Of a DNA stretch of 64,000 nt, positions 19,022 through 27,297 are shown one piece after another (positions within the stretch are counted from its first letter, which is position 1; each line of letters starts with the position of its first letter). Source of the stretch: Olsenella uli (GTDB taxonomy: Bacteria; Actinomycetota; Coriobacteriia; Coriobacteriales; Atopobiaceae); the NCBI RefSeq assembly GCF_901212655.1, contig NZ_CAAKON010000023.1:56126-120125 (forward strand). Direction: 5' to 3'. The position numbers were made by a program, and so were the translations under genes. The notes beneath the pieces were generated by a model that was given only the letters and a program-made list of their open reading frames with translations, had not been told where the DNA came from and did not search any database.

Positions 19022-20230
19022 GTGCACGTGGGCAAGCGAGCGGCGAAGACATCTGGCAAGGCGCGGCGTCGCTCGGGCGGCGGCGTGGGCACGAGGGCGT
19101 CCAGGCGAGGCCGTGGCGCAGGCTCGGCCGAGGTGCTGAGCGACCTTCCTGCCGTGGACGAGCTTGCCAACGTGCCTGCCTTCGAGGACTTGCGCCCGAG
19201 CGAGGCCCAGCGCGAGGCGTTCCTTACGGCGCGTGAGCAGGTCGCGAGCCGCATGGGGCGAAACTACGCCGATGCGCTCGACCTGGGATGCGTGGTGCGC
19301 CTCGACCGCGGCTTTCCGCTGGTGGCCTGCGAGGGTCGCTCCTTCAGGGCGGAGCACGCCGTTGGGTTTGCCAAGGGTGTCGCCGCCGAGACAGGCCTCA
19401 TGCCAACGGTGGGAGATTGGGTGGCCGTGGCCCTGCCGCCCGAGCACGATATGGGCGTCATCGAGGAGGTGCTCCCCAGGCGCTCAGCCTTCGTGCGGTG
19501 GCGCGGGGGTCGCAGGGGCGAGTTTCAGACGCTCGCGGCCAACCTTGACGCCGTAGTGGTTGTGGCGGCGCTTGGCGAGGGCGAGGTTCCACTCGACAGA
19601 ATTGCTCGCTCGCTCGTGCTCGTGCGTGACTGCGGGGCCGTTCCGGCAGTGGTGCTCACCAAGGCAGACCGCAAGCAGAGCGATGACGCCCTGGAGGCGG
19701 ACGTGGCCCGGGTGCGACGCCTTGCGGGCGAGGACGCGCGCGTGGTGGTTACGTCGTCCGCCGAGGGCGTGGGCATCGACGCGGTGCGCGCGCTTGTTCC
19801 GGAGCGTTCCGTGGCCATGATCCTGGGCGAGTCTGGCGCCGGCAAGTCGACTTTGCTCAACGCTCTGCTCGGGCAGGACGCGCTGGCCACGGGCGCCGTG
19901 CGCGAGCGAGACGACGCGGGGCGCCACACCACGGTGGCCCGCATGATGGTGAAGGTGCCCGGCGCGGGCGTCATCTGCGACGCCCCCGGGCTCAGGAGCC
20001 TGCCGCTCGTGGGACACGAGCGCGGGCTTGCCCTCGCGTTTCCCGAAATCGCCGAGCTGGCGGGGGAGTGCCGCTTCAGGGACTGCACCCATGGCAGCGA
20101 GCCGGGCTGTGCCGTTCGTGCGGCGGGGCGCGCCGGCGAGCTGGACGAGGTGCGCCTCCAGGCCTATCTGGCGCTTGCGGACGAGATGCGCGCAAGTGCC
20201 CAGTCACTCGACCCGGACGTGACGCTGTAG
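19022..20230 (+). CDS. rsgA: Ribosome small-subunit-dependent GTPase A
   Basis: The 402-residue protein is a circularly permuted GTPase that helps late maturation of the 30S subunit. The G motifs appear in the permuted order: TKAD (G4), then GESGAGKSTLLNALLG (G1), then DAPGL (G3). An N-terminal OB-fold precedes them. A C-terminal zinc site (CRFRDCTHGSEPGC) ends it. The first ~45 residues are basic and low-complexity and may be a lineage-specific extension or partly untranslated. GTG at 19022 or 19028 are both possible starts. It stands alone after the ATPase terminator. Confidence 0.95.
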   Translation: MHVGKRAAKTSGKARRRSGGGVGTRASRRGRGAGSAEVLSDLPAVDELANVPAFEDLRPSEAQREAFLTAREQVASRMGRNYADALDLGCVVRLDRGFPLVACEGRSFRAEHAVGFAKGVAAETGLMPTVGDWVAVALPPEHDMGVIEEVLPRRSAFVRWRGGRRGEFQTLAANLDAVVVVAALGEGEVPLDRIARSLVLVRDCGAVPAVVLTKADRKQSDDALEADVARVRRLAGEDARVVVTSSAEGVGIDAVRALVPERSVAMILGESGAGKSTLLNALLGQDALATGAVRERDDAGRHTTVARMMVKVPGAGVICDAPGLRSLPLVGHERGLALAFPEIAELAGECRFRDCTHGSEPGCAVRAAGRAGELDEVRLQAYLALADEMRASAQSLDPDVTL

Positions 20231-20332
20231 GGCCCTTTGGTGCCCTTGGGACAAGACTCCCTGGCTGCAACGTGCCCAGAGACCCCTTCTCGCCTGACGT
20301 AACCCGTGTTGTGCCCGTTCTCCGGCCACCAC

Positions 20333-20426
20333 ATGAGTGCATATGACACGGTTGTTGGCCCGGGCCTGGACGAGGCGCGGCGCGGCCCGCGCCACCGAAT
20401 GAGTGCATATGACACGATTGTTGGCC
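20333..20426. repeat. Pair of 28-bp direct repeats
   Basis: ATGAGTGCATATGACACG, then G or A, then TTGTTGGCC occurs at 20333-20360 and 20399-20426, differing at one base and 66 bp apart. The intervening sequence is GC-rich and unrelated. It lies in the non-coding gap between rsgA and the tad operon. It could be a regulator site pair or two copies of a dispersed intergenic repeat. Confidence 0.85.
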
Positions 20427-20704
20427 ATTGGCTTGCCGCCAGCGAACCGGTCTGTTCGCCTTGCGTCTTTTGGTGAGAGTGCGGCTTTTATAGTGCTGAG
20501 CGGTACTTTTTCCCATAGCTCTCTAGCTGCGGCGCCTTGAGTTATCAACAAGTAGTGCTGCACGAGTTGCAGGTTTTACCGCAAAACCTGTTTGGTGTTT
20601 GTTCGATTTGCGTTTGCGCCAGACGGAGTTTCCGTCCTTTCTTTTCAAAGGCCCTTCCCCTGCGGGCGATGATGCCGCCAAGGACCGAGATGGCAGGAGG
20701 AGCC
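20427..20704 (+). promoter_or_regulatory. Presumed promoter region of the tad operon
   Basis: No gene is seen. This less GC-rich stretch includes TATAGT (about 20487), a possible -10 element, and a perfect 8-bp hairpin CAGGTTTT/AAAACCTG at 20570-20590, followed by TTTGGTGTTT. The hairpin may be a terminator of a leader or of rsgA read-through. GGAGGA (20697-20702) is the RBS of the first tad gene. Confidence 0.45.
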
Positions 20705-21493
20705 ATGAGGAGAAGGACGAGGATCGCGCTTTCCGTGGCGTGCGGCGTGCTGGCCATGATGCTGGCGGCAACCTATGCAGATGCTGCCCAGCAGGAGGCA
20801 GAGGCGGCGCGTGCGGAGGCGCTGGAGCGCTATGGCGGCGAGGTGGCGAGCCTCGTCGTTGCCAAGAGGGGACTCACCGCCGGAGACGTGCTGTCGCAGT
20901 CCGACGTCGAGGTGCGCGAGTGGCTCGTGGACCTGGCCCCGGAGGGCGCCGTCTCAAACCTTGATGACATCGTGGGCATGCGCCTGACGTCTGCCGTTGC
21001 CGCCGGCTCCCCTCTGTGCGAGGTGGACTTCGCTGGGACGGAGGGCACGCTCGAGGTGCCCGAGGGCCGCGTTGCCGTGTCGGTGAAACTCACGGACAAG
21101 ACTGGCGTCACGGCATCACTGGCACGTGGCTCCAGGCTTCTCGCCTACGAGGTGCGCGAGGGCGGCACGTCGCTCATCTCGGGCGACGCGAGCGTGGTGG
21201 GCTCTGCGTCTGGCGGAGCGGGCTCGTCCTCCCTCACGATCGCGGTGGCGCCCTCGGTGGTGGCGCGGGTGCTCGCGGCAAGCTCCGAGGGGACGCTGAG
21301 GCTGGCGGTTCCCGCGCAGGACGTCGATGAGGGCGAGCTCTCGGGCTCCGTGACGGAGGTGCCGGCGGAGACGGGGACAGAAGCCCAGGCGGCAACGGAG
21401 GCTGGGGCAGAGGCAGGCGGCGAGTCTGGGCCTGGCGCTCCTTCCGAGGCCGCGCAGCCGGCGGGGGATGCCGAGACGGGTGGAGGCGAGTAG
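20705..21493 (+). CDS. cpaB: Flp pilus assembly protein CpaB/RcpC-like (SAF domain)
   Basis: The 262-residue protein has an N-terminal membrane anchor (RIALSVACGVLAMMLAATYA). A SAF domain follows from about residue 45 (VVAKRGLTAGDVLSQSDVEV), then a periplasm/wall-exposed region. The last ~55 residues are a low-complexity Glu/Ala/Gly-rich tail. CpaB-type proteins are tad-system assembly factors. RBS GGAGGA lies at ideal spacing. It is the first gene of a tightly packed operon; the next gene starts 2 bases after its stop. Confidence 0.88.
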   Translation: MRRRTRIALSVACGVLAMMLAATYADAAQQEAEAARAEALERYGGEVASLVVAKRGLTAGDVLSQSDVEVREWLVDLAPEGAVSNLDDIVGMRLTSAVAAGSPLCEVDFAGTEGTLEVPEGRVAVSVKLTDKTGVTASLARGSRLLAYEVREGGTSLISGDASVVGSASGGAGSSSLTIAVAPSVVARVLAASSEGTLRLAVPAQDVDEGELSGSVTEVPAETGTEAQAATEAGAEAGGESGPGAPSEAAQPAGDAETGGGE

Positions 21494-21495
21494 CC

Positions 21496-22848
21496 GTGGC
21501 CGGTGGCTGGCTGGTGGTTGCCGAGCCATCTCGCGCCCCTGCGCTCGGCGCGGCCGTTGCCGGCATGGGAGACAGCGTGACCTCGGAGGGCAATCCCTGG
21601 CGGGCGCGCGAGCTGCTTGCCGGCGGCCTCGTGGGCAGCGGCGTTGTGGTGGCCGAGGGCGTAGCCGGACCGGATGCCGTGAACGTTGCGGCGGCGCTGG
21701 TGGCAGACGGCAATGCCGCAGAGGTGGTGCTGGCGGTGGGGCATGCCTCGGGGTCGCTGAGGTCGCGCGCCAAGCGCGCGGGCATCTCGAGGGTGGTGGA
21801 GTTTGGGGAACTTGCCGCACGGGGCGGCGTCGCGGGCGCGAAGGGTGGCCTCGGTGCTTCGTCGTTGGCCCCGGCGGCGGAAGGGCCTCGTAGGCACGCG
21901 GGTGCGAGCGCCGCGACGGACTGCACCGACGCGAACGGTGTGGCGGATGTGGCGGCAAGCCTTGGTGAGCGGGACGTTGTGTGCCAGCGTAAGTGTGCCG
22001 GGGCAGACCCGGGCATTCGGCGCCGTGAGGGCGTGCCGGTGCTGTGCCTCGTGTCCGGAAGGGGTGGCGTTGGCAAGACGTCCGTCTGCGCGCTCTGGGG
22101 ACACCTTGCATCCGGCTGGGGCCTCAGAGTGGCTGCACTCGACCTGGACCTTGCCTTTGGCAACCTGCACGCGGTCTGTGGCGCCGACCGCCCTGGAGAC
22201 CTCTCGCTCCTTGCGGGCGAGGGCGGCTGCGCGGCGGGGGCTATCGACTCCCTTGGCGTGGTGGCCTCGGAGCGCCTGACGGTATGGGGCCCGTGTGCCT
22301 CGCCGGAGCGCGCGGAGCTCGTGCAGCCGCTTGCCGAGCGCATCGCATGCCACCTCACTCAAGCCCATGACCTCGTGCTTATTGACACGACGACAAACTG
22401 GGGCGACGCCGTGGCGGCCGCCGCCCAGATGGCGGACCGCCTTGTGGTGGTATCCGACGGACGCCCCGGCGGCATGCCGGCCCTCGCGCGGTGCGGCAGC
22501 CTCGCCGTGCGCCTGGGCGTGGCACGCACCCGCATCGTGAGGCTGGTCAACGGCTGCGATGCCCGCGGTCGTGACGAGGCGAGGCTCATGAGGGCTGCGC
22601 AGGGCTTTGAGTTTGCGCGCGAGATACGGGTGCTCGACGGTGGTGGCGAGGCAACCGAGCTGCTGGCGTCTGGCCATGCGCCCGAGCTCGCGGCATCGGG
22701 GGACGGGTTTGCGGAGTCGCTTGCGACGGGCCTCGCCCAGCTGCTCAAGGAGCTGGGCAGGTTGCCTGACAACGAGGGCGCGCTCAAGGCGCTTGAGGGC
22801 AAGAGGCGCCAGCGTGGCTTTCTGGGAAGGCGGAGGGAGGTGACGTAA
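21496..22848 (+). CDS. tadZ: TadZ/CpaE-like ParA/MinD-family ATPase
   Basis: The 450-residue protein has an N-terminal receiver-like region (~1-130), a poorly conserved linker, and a MinD/ParA-type ATPase domain from about residue 175. Its Walker motif is SGRGGVGKTS and further motifs are ALDLDLAFGNL and VLIDTTTNWGDAV. TadZ proteins place the tad machinery at a cell pole or focus. The start is GTG at 21496, coupled to the upstream stop, and the TadA gene follows without a gap. Confidence 0.88.
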   Translation: MAGGWLVVAEPSRAPALGAAVAGMGDSVTSEGNPWRARELLAGGLVGSGVVVAEGVAGPDAVNVAAALVADGNAAEVVLAVGHASGSLRSRAKRAGISRVVEFGELAARGGVAGAKGGLGASSLAPAAEGPRRHAGASAATDCTDANGVADVAASLGERDVVCQRKCAGADPGIRRREGVPVLCLVSGRGGVGKTSVCALWGHLASGWGLRVAALDLDLAFGNLHAVCGADRPGDLSLLAGEGGCAAGAIDSLGVVASERLTVWGPCASPERAELVQPLAERIACHLTQAHDLVLIDTTTNWGDAVAAAAQMADRLVVVSDGRPGGMPALARCGSLAVRLGVARTRIVRLVNGCDARGRDEARLMRAAQGFEFAREIRVLDGGGEATELLASGHAPELAASGDGFAESLATGLAQLLKELGRLPDNEGALKALEGKRRQRGFLGRRREVT

Positions 22849-24171
22849 ATGGGCCTGCTCGCGCGCGTCGAGGACGCGGGCATATCCGACGGGCTCGATG
22901 CCGAGCCGCATGCGTCGAGGGCGGAGCTGAGGTCGCGCCTGAAGCGTGGGCTGGTGGAGCGCGTGGGCCTCACCGAGGTGGCGTCCCTCGTCTCCGAGGG
23001 CGATGTCAGACGCGCCCGCGAGGAGCTTGGCGTGGCGCTGCGGGCGCAGGTCAACTCCGAGGGCTTCGAGGACGTGGCGGAGCAGGAGCGCGAGGAGCTT
23101 GTGCGTGAGGTGCTGGACGAGGTGGTTGGCCTCGGCCCCCTGCAGTCGCTTCTGGACGACGACTCCATCACGGAGGTCATGGTGAATGGGTGCGACTCGC
23201 TCTACTACGAGCGCGACGGCCGCGTGTGCCGCGCGGGTCGCGTGTTTGACTCGCCAGCGCAGATCATGCTCGCCATGGACCGGATCCTCGCCCCCTTGGG
23301 AAGGAGGCTCGATGACGCGAGCCCCATCGTGAACGCCCGTCTCAAGAACGGCTACCGCGTGAACGCGGTGATTCCGCCCGTTGCGGTCGATGGCCCCATG
23401 GTCACCATCCGCAAGTTCTCGGGTGCCGTAAGGTCGCTCGAGAGTCTCGTTGGGCTGGGCTCGGTGCCCGCGTGGTATGCGCAGCTTTTGCGCTGGGCCG
23501 TGCGGCTCAGGTGCGACATCGCGGTGGCGGGCGGCACGGGGTCTGGCAAGACGACCCTGCTCAACGCGCTTTCCCGAGAGATTCCCGCCGGCGAGCGCAT
23601 CGTGACCATCGAGGACTCTGCCGAGCTCCGCTTCGACGAAGGCAAGCACGTCGTGCGGCTTGAGGCCCGTGACGCCTCCATCGAGGGCACGGGCGCGGTG
23701 ACCATCCGCATGCTGGTGACCAATGCGCTGCGCATGCGCCCAGACCGCATCGTCGTGGGCGAAGTGCGCGGCGAAGAGTGCATCGACATGCTGCAGGCCA
23801 TGAACACGGGACATGACGGGTCGCTGACCACGCTTCACGCGGGAACCGCCAAGGAGGCAATCTCGAGGCTCGTGCTCATGGCGCGGTTTGGGATGGACCT
23901 GCCCGCGCAGCTCATCGAGGAGCAGGTGGCCACGGCATTGGACCTCATCGTGATGTCGCGCCGTATGCCCGACGGCTCCCGCGCCATCACCTCGCTGAGC
24001 GGGGTGGGCAGGGCCGAGGACGGTTCGGTGGGACTCACGGAGCTCGTCTCGTTCGAGGTTGGCACCCGCTCGTGGCACCTGGAGCGAGAGCCCGCCTTCC
24101 TTGGCGTGGCGGTCAGAGACGGCATGCTGGACGCGGGGGAGGTGGCCGCATGGAGGCGTTCGTGCTCCTAG
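22849..24171 (+). CDS. tadA: Tad secretion ATPase TadA/CpaF
   Basis: The 440-residue type II/IV secretion ATPase powers Flp pilus assembly on the inner face of the membrane. Walker A is GGTGSGKTTLLNAL. The Asp box is RIVTIEDSAELRF and the His box is GHDGSLTTLHAGT, preceded by VVGEVRGEECIDM. Only one such ATPase is present, as usual for tad loci. Its 3' end overlaps the tadB start by 22 bases, indicating translational coupling. Confidence 0.95.
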   Translation: MGLLARVEDAGISDGLDAEPHASRAELRSRLKRGLVERVGLTEVASLVSEGDVRRAREELGVALRAQVNSEGFEDVAEQEREELVREVLDEVVGLGPLQSLLDDDSITEVMVNGCDSLYYERDGRVCRAGRVFDSPAQIMLAMDRILAPLGRRLDDASPIVNARLKNGYRVNAVIPPVAVDGPMVTIRKFSGAVRSLESLVGLGSVPAWYAQLLRWAVRLRCDIAVAGGTGSGKTTLLNALSREIPAGERIVTIEDSAELRFDEGKHVVRLEARDASIEGTGAVTIRMLVTNALRMRPDRIVVGEVRGEECIDMLQAMNTGHDGSLTTLHAGTAKEAISRLVLMARFGMDLPAQLIEEQVATALDLIVMSRRMPDGSRAITSLSGVGRAEDGSVGLTELVSFEVGTRSWHLEREPAFLGVAVRDGMLDAGEVAAWRRSCS

Positions 24172-25085
24172 GGGCGGCGCTCGCGGCGTCATGCGCGGGA
24201 TGGATTGCCCTGGGGTCCGGCCATGGCTCCGAGGCGCTTGCGAGCGCCCGCGTGGAGCTCACGAGGCGCCGGCTGCTGCGGGTGGCGTCGAGCTTCGGCT
24301 CGTCTGGCGCTCTCGAGCGCGCGGGTGGCGTGGGGTGGGTGCGGGAGGCCGTCTCGGTTGTGCTCGCCCGTCGGTCGGGCGCGCTCCGGGGGTTGGACGA
24401 GCCGGGGGCCAGGGCCGTGCTCGTCGTGCTGTGGCTGGGGCTCGTTGGGCTTGGCCTGCTTGCCTCGGGTCCCGCGGGCGGCGTGGTGCTTGGTGCGGCC
24501 GCGCTGGTTGCGGCGCCCGCCTGGGGCGCTTCGCGCGCCAAGGCGAGGGCAGACGGCATCGCGCGACAGGTGCCGGGCATGTTCCGCTCCCTGGCGGTGG
24601 CGCTCGGCTCCGGCCGAACGCTCGCCCAGGCCATCTCGTATGTGGCAACACGGGGTACGGGGGAGCTTGCGCGCGAGTTCGGACGCGCCTCGCTCATGGT
24701 GTCGTGCGGCGTCTCGGCCCAGGAGGCTTTGGGGGAGCTCGCGCAAAGGACGCGTGCGCCTGGCGTCGACCTCATGGTGTGCGCCCTCGTGGTGTCCCTG
24801 CGCACGGGCGCCCCCTTGCAGGGGCTCTTCCTGCGCTCGGCACGTCTCGCCGAGCGGAGGTTTGAGCTCGAGCGGGAGCTCATGGGCAAGACGGCACAGG
24901 TGAGACTCTCGGCCCGAATTGTGAGTGCCTTGCCCGTGGGGCTCGTTTGCGTGCTGGCCCTGCTCTCACCGGACTTTCGCGCTGGCCTCGCCACACCGGT
25001 GGGGACGGGGAGCGTCGTCGTGGCGGCGGTCCTCGACGCCTTGGCCCTGCTCGTGATCAGGAGGCTCATGAAGGGAGTGCTCTGA
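24150..25085 (+). CDS. tadB: Tad inner-membrane platform protein TadB
   Basis: The 311-residue protein has an N-terminal helix, further transmembrane segments around residues 90-130 and two at the C-terminus. The central T2SSF domain contains QVPGMFRSLAVALGSGRTLAQAI and LRTGAPLQGLFL. TadB and TadC form the platform on which TadA acts. The start overlaps the end of tadA, and the stop TGA shares its A with the ATG of tadC. Confidence 0.9.
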   Translation: MEAFVLLGAALAASCAGWIALGSGHGSEALASARVELTRRRLLRVASSFGSSGALERAGGVGWVREAVSVVLARRSGALRGLDEPGARAVLVVLWLGLVGLGLLASGPAGGVVLGAAALVAAPAWGASRAKARADGIARQVPGMFRSLAVALGSGRTLAQAISYVATRGTGELAREFGRASLMVSCGVSAQEALGELAQRTRAPGVDLMVCALVVSLRTGAPLQGLFLRSARLAERRFELERELMGKTAQVRLSARIVSALPVGLVCVLALLSPDFRAGLATPVGTGSVVVAAVLDALALLVIRRLMKGVL

Positions 25086-25756
25086 TGTGGCGGCTGGTTG
25101 GCGTCGGCGTGGCCTCGGCGGCATGTGTCGGTCTGGCGACGGGCGCGGTCGCACGCGTCTCGGGCGCGCTTTGGGCCTCGGGGCGGATCGCGGGGCGGTG
25201 CCGCGCCCTTGGCATGCGCCTGGCCGCCCACGGGGCAGAGCTTTCCGCGGGCGTGCCGCCTCTGGTGGCGCTTCGTGCCGTACGGGAGCGTGCCGCCCGG
25301 ACGGAACTCGCGGAATGCTGCGAGCGCCAGATGCCCGAGTTCCTCGACATCCTCGGTCTTGGGCTTTCGGCGGGGCTCTCGTTCGATGCCGCCTTGGAGC
25401 TGTACTGCGGCCGTAGGGACACCGAGCTCGGGCGTGTGCTCCGAGACGCCATGCGGTCGTGGCAGATGGGGCTCGAGGGACGGGGCGAGGCGCTCGAGTC
25501 GATGGCGGCCCGGGTCTGTTCGCCCTCGGTCAGCCGATTCTCCGGTGCGGTCTGCGAGGCGCTGGCCTTTGGCTCGCCGCTCGCGGACGCCCTTGAGCAT
25601 CAGGCGGCGTCGCTCAGGGAGGAACAGCGCTCGGCAACCCAGCAGCGGGTGGAGGAGACGCCCGTGCGCATGCTCATCCCCCTGGGGACGCTCGTGGTGC
25701 CGGCGATGCTGCTGGCGATACTCGGCCCCTTGCTCTCGGGGGCGCTTTCGATGTAG
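25085..25756 (+). CDS. tadC: Tad inner-membrane platform protein TadC
   Basis: The 223-residue partner of TadB has a T2SSF domain (QMPEFLDILGLGLSAGLSFD, residues ~82-101) and a C-terminal membrane segment ending in LGPLLSGALSM. It is shorter than many TadC proteins (~280-300 residues), with a reduced N-terminal region. Its ATG overlaps the tadB stop by one base, so translation is coupled. Confidence 0.88.
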   Translation: MWRLVGVGVASAACVGLATGAVARVSGALWASGRIAGRCRALGMRLAAHGAELSAGVPPLVALRAVRERAARTELAECCERQMPEFLDILGLGLSAGLSFDAALELYCGRRDTELGRVLRDAMRSWQMGLEGRGEALESMAARVCSPSVSRFSGAVCEALAFGSPLADALEHQAASLREEQRSATQQRVEETPVRMLIPLGTLVVPAMLLAILGPLLSGALSM

Positions 25757-25887
25757 GCGCGTTCAGGCGCGGGTGCGTCCGGTCGCGAGGAGGCGGCGGG
25801 CACGGCCCGACCAGAGGGAGGCTGGCGATGTTGGTATATGGCACGGCTAACGCTTGGCGGGCGCTGCCCGCCCGGAGGGAGGTCTTC

Positions 25888-26115
25888 ATGAGAAAGCGGA
25901 GTGGGCGTGGAGCTGGCGGGGCGGGCGGCGGTGTGCGCCGGCGTCTTCGCGGGGCGATGTCCTCGCTCGGTCACGAGGAGTCCGGCCAGGGTACGACCGA
26001 GTACGCGATCCTCGTTGGCGTGCTCGTGGTGATCGCCATCATCGCGGTCATCGCGTTTCGCGGGAAGGTCCAAGAGCTATGGACGGCTATCAGCGATGGC
26101 ATCAACTCGCTGTAG
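25888..26115 (+). CDS. flp: Flp-type major pilin
   Basis: The 75-residue prepilin carries a basic leader and the class III cleavage motif. SGQGTTEYAILVGVLVVI places Gly at -1, Glu at +5 and Tyr at +6, as required by tad prepilin peptidases. The hydrophobic stretch continues through AIIAVIAF. The start is set at 25888 because GGAGGGAGG lies upstream; an in-frame ATG at 25828 would lengthen the leader. It should be the structural subunit of the pilus. Confidence 0.93.
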   Translation: MRKRSGRGAGGAGGGVRRRLRGAMSSLGHEESGQGTTEYAILVGVLVVIAIIAVIAFRGKVQELWTAISDGINSL

Positions 26116-26650
26116 GCGCCCGGCGGCGGTGGCGCTCGCGTGCCTGGCGCTCGCGACTGCGCTTCTGGCGGCTCTGATATGCCGTGGCATGAGCGAGGGC
26201 GCCCGCTGGCCGGGAAGCTCGGACGCAGGGGGCGCATCTGTCGCCACAACGGCATCGGAGGCGGCTGGCGGCGACTCGGGTGACGTGCCGGGGACAACAG
26301 GCTGCGAGGCGCCCGACGAGATGCCGAGCACCTCCGCCGGCATCCTACTCGAGGGTGGGGCGCTGCCGGATGAGTTTGCCGACGCACCGGTCTCGAGGGA
26401 GGTCCGAGAGGTTTCCTCGGGCATCCAGGACGCGGCACGGGAGGTGCTCGAGAGCTATCGGGGCCGCGAGGGCGCCGTGCTGGTCCGCGCCGGGTGGCTC
26501 GACCTGCTCGGAGGGGCCTGGGGGTGCGTGGTCTCCGGCCCGGGGTGGGTCGAGGTGTGCCTCGTTGGGGAGTCTGGTCAGTCGTCGAGCTCCGTTGAAG
26601 TGCTGCACATGGAGGCTGGGGAATGGGATCGCGCGTATGGGGCCGGATGA
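26096..26650 (+). CDS. Unrecognised membrane-anchored protein in the tad operon
   Basis: The 184-residue protein has a signal-anchor helix (AAVALACLALATALLAALI) near the N-terminus. A Ser/Gly/Glu-rich linker and a folded C-terminal part of ~90 residues follow. It overlaps the pilin gene by 20 bases at its start and the next pilin-like gene at its end, so it belongs to the operon. I do not recognise the family; a role as accessory wall- or membrane-side assembly factor is inferred from position. Confidence 0.75.
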   Translation: MASTRCRRPAAVALACLALATALLAALICRGMSEGARWPGSSDAGGASVATTASEAAGGDSGDVPGTTGCEAPDEMPSTSAGILLEGGALPDEFADAPVSREVREVSSGIQDAAREVLESYRGREGAVLVRAGWLDLLGGAWGCVVSGPGWVEVCLVGESGQSSSSVEVLHMEAGEWDRAYGAG

Positions 26651-26828
26651 GGAGCTTGGGCAGTCGACAGTCGAGTACGCCATCGTGCTCGCGGCCTTCC
26701 TCGCGGCCGTCATTGCGCTCGGGGCGATGTGGCGCATCGCCCACGAGGGCGGGTTTCAACGGCTTGGCGAAAAGGCCGCCTCGCACGTGGTCTCGGCCGA
26801 TGGCATGCGTGACATCGTGCTGTTCTGA
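26637..26828 (+). CDS. Second small pilin-like protein
   Basis: The 63-residue protein has the same cleavage logic as the Flp pilin: LGQSTVEYAIVLAAFLAAVI puts Gly at -1 and Glu at +5. The leader before the cleavage site is very short and acidic, unlike the basic Flp leader. It overlaps the previous gene by 14 bases. It may be a minor pilin or initiation subunit. The frame is supported by the prepilin motif, since GC-rich shadows exist in the other frames. Confidence 0.8.
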   Translation: MGPDEELGQSTVEYAIVLAAFLAAVIALGAMWRIAHEGGFQRLGEKAASHVVSADGMRDIVLF

Positions 26829-27297
26829 GGCGTGTGGCCAGGCGAGCGTCGAGGCGGCGGCGTGCCTGCCGGTCCTGATGCTCCTGCTGGCAATGCTCCT
26901 GCAGCCCGTCTTCGTGCTCTACACGAGGTCGGTGATGCAGCAGGCTGCGGCCGAGGGCGCCCGGGTGCTTGTGACCCGCGAGCCCGGCGGTGCAGCAGAC
27001 GACGAGGCCTGCGAGGCGTACGTGCTGAGGAGGCTCGCCGCGGTACCGAACGTGGCCGCCTTCCACGTGGGCGGCTCGGACGGCTGGGACGTCACCGTCT
27101 CGGGCGACGCGGGTTCGGACGAGGTGTCCGTGGAGATTGAGGGCAGGTTGCGTCCGCTGCCACTTGTGGGGATCCTCGCCCGGCTGCTGGGCGAGGCGGA
27201 CGGCGACGAGGTGGTCTTGCGGGTTGGCGTGAGCGAGCGGGCGAGGCCGGAATGGCTGGAAGGAGGCTATGGTGACTGGATCTTGGCGTGGGAGTAG
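26800..27297 (+). CDS. tadE: TadE-like pseudopilin 1
   Basis: The protein of ~165 residues has GQASVEAAACLPVLMLLLAM near its start, a TadE-type pseudopilin motif followed by a hydrophobic helix, then an extracytoplasmic domain of ~110 residues. ATG 26800 and GTG 26809 are both possible starts; either overlaps the preceding small pilin gene. TadE proteins are processed by the prepilin peptidase and assist pilus initiation. Its 3' end overlaps the next gene by 29 bases. Confidence 0.85.
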   Translation: MACVTSCCSEACGQASVEAAACLPVLMLLLAMLLQPVFVLYTRSVMQQAAAEGARVLVTREPGGAADDEACEAYVLRRLAAVPNVAAFHVGGSDGWDVTVSGDAGSDEVSVEIEGRLRPLPLVGILARLLGEADGDEVVLRVGVSERARPEWLEGGYGDWILAWE

